Assembly (NCBI GenBank): GCA_910579105.1
Contig: CAJTRT010000023.1
Coordinates: 1-33,760 of the forward strand
Source: an uncultured Muribaculaceae bacterium
GTDB taxonomy: Bacteria; Bacteroidota; Bacteroidia; Bacteroidales; Muribaculaceae
DNA length: 33,760 nucleotides
Direction of reading: 5' to 3'
The notes under the pieces are model-generated. The model saw only the letters and a list, made by a program, of their open reading frames with translations. It made no database searches and had not been told where the DNA came from. Shown here one piece after another: positions 33,183 to 33,760 of the stretch. Position 1 is the stretch's first letter. Every line of letters begins with the position of its first letter. A program made the position numbers and the translations under genes.

Positions 33183-33213
33183 CCGCTTTTGATTTTTATT
33201 GTAACTCGTTGCC

Positions 33214-33747
33214 ATGTCGCGCCTTAACGATTTTATGCGCCATTTCGAGAACTCGGTTCTGAGCGAGTTTTGCGAGCGCAATGGCGTGGTCACCAGATAT
33301 TCCCGCGGCGATTTATTGGTTAGCGAGGGGGAGGTGTGCAGGCATTTCGGCTTTATAAGGAAGGGTTATTTCAAGTTCTGTTCGGTATCCCCGGCCGGGG
33401 AGGAGTGCGTCACGGGATTCGCGTTCAAGAACGAACTGGTGTGCGACTATGTGAGGTCGTTTCTGTATCTCAAACCTTCGTATAGCTCGATTGTGTGCGG
33501 GGCGGAGTCGGAGGTGTTGCAGGTGCCGTTGACTGATATACGCGGGTATGTTTTGGAAAACTTTCCGGATTTTTTGCCACACTCCACTTCCGTGCTGCTC
33601 GAGGAGGCGTACCGGCGTTATCTCGACAGGCATATAATGTCGGCGGCCGAGCGTTATTCGATGTTGCTCGAGTGTCGCCCGGCTCTCGGTAACGAGCTTC
33701 CCTTTCACAATGATTCGGTAAAAATTACAGAAGTAGTTGAAACTTAA
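33214..33747 (+). CDS. Crp/Fnr-like protein lacking the C-terminal HTH
   Basis: 177 residues. The cyclic-nucleotide-binding fold (about 10-115; TRYSRGDLLVSEGEVCRHFGFIRKGYFKF) is followed by the dimer helix and the motif SAAERYSMLL (143-152) that normally leads into a winged helix (a P-L-x-x-I-A-x-x-L-G pattern). Instead the protein ends ELPFHNDSVKITEVVET with no DNA-binding helix. The other two frames do not continue it either. The last 57 bases are about 26% G+C (my count), far below the gene body, suggesting a truncation or foreign junction near 33705. It starts 31 bases after dnaA, possibly co-transcribed. It could be a signal-sensing protein only, or a broken regulator. Confidence 0.8.
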   Translation: MSRLNDFMRHFENSVLSEFCERNGVVTRYSRGDLLVSEGEVCRHFGFIRKGYFKFCSVSPAGEECVTGFAFKNELVCDYVRSFLYLKPSYSSIVCGAESEVLQVPLTDIRGYVLENFPDFLPHSTSVLLEEAYRRYLDRHIMSAAERYSMLLECRPALGNELPFHNDSVKITEVVET

Positions 33748-33760
33748 GTTAATATATCGA

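Noticed and set aside
33650..33747. Frameshift explaining the missing HTH of the last gene
   Set aside because: Reading the other two frames gives no helix-turn-helix pattern before the window ends, so truncation is more likely than a simple frameshift.

Overview
The window looks like the chromosome of a GC-rich gut Bacteroidales, most likely near Muribaculaceae (the family is a guess). Evidence: a complete Bacteroides-type aerotolerance (bat) operon, a Rho with a long disordered N-terminal insertion, a fused BioG-BioC protein, a folP-cdaA pair, a bifunctional DAHP synthase/chorismate mutase of Bacteroidetes type, starts without Shine-Dalgarno sequences, and several promoters of the Bacteroidetes form TTTG-N20-TAnnTTTG. 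Nearly everything is core housekeeping; I see no transposon, phage, CRISPR array or plasmid module.

Layout. 1-107: 3' part of an initiator tRNA-Met with its terminator. 178-1674 (minus): a universal stress protein and a small helix-turn-helix protein with an 11-bp-arm palindrome upstream. 1823-10431 (minus): the bat operon in the order moxR, DUF58, a membrane protein, batA, batB, batC, batD, batE. 10646-12084 (minus): a translationally coupled pair, an HU-like protein and an HU-transmembrane-LysM fusion that may tether DNA to the envelope. 12295-13401 (minus): DAHP synthase/chorismate mutase. 13665-16198 (minus): an OmpA-family porin with a probable ~455-nt leader and a Crp/Fnr regulator. 16369-18033 (plus): folP and cdaA (c-di-AMP synthase) from a nearly leaderless promoter. 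18168-20291 (minus): rho with a ~470-nt C-rich leader. 20898-22291 (minus): thymidine kinase and rubrerythrin. 22431-26974 (plus): biotin operon bioA-bioF-bioGC-bioD, without bioB. 26984-31336 (plus): carA-carB. 31803-33182 (plus): dnaA, followed by a Crp/Fnr-like protein that lacks its DNA-binding end.

How it fits together. Oxygen and envelope stress is a recurring theme (bat operon, rubrerythrin, universal stress protein, two Crp/Fnr-type proteins). Biosynthesis is the second (biotin, pyrimidine/arginine precursor, folate, aromatic amino acids, thymidine salvage). Regulatory DNA is unusually readable here. A motif TAnnTT(T/C)G, usually followed by C, recurs just upstream of at least eight genes or operons. 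Several intergenic gaps carry large, near-perfect palindromes that probably act as two-way terminators. The most interesting candidates are the HU-TM-LysM pair, the rho leader with the Rho insertion, the long ompA leader, and the abruptly truncated Crp-like gene at the right edge.
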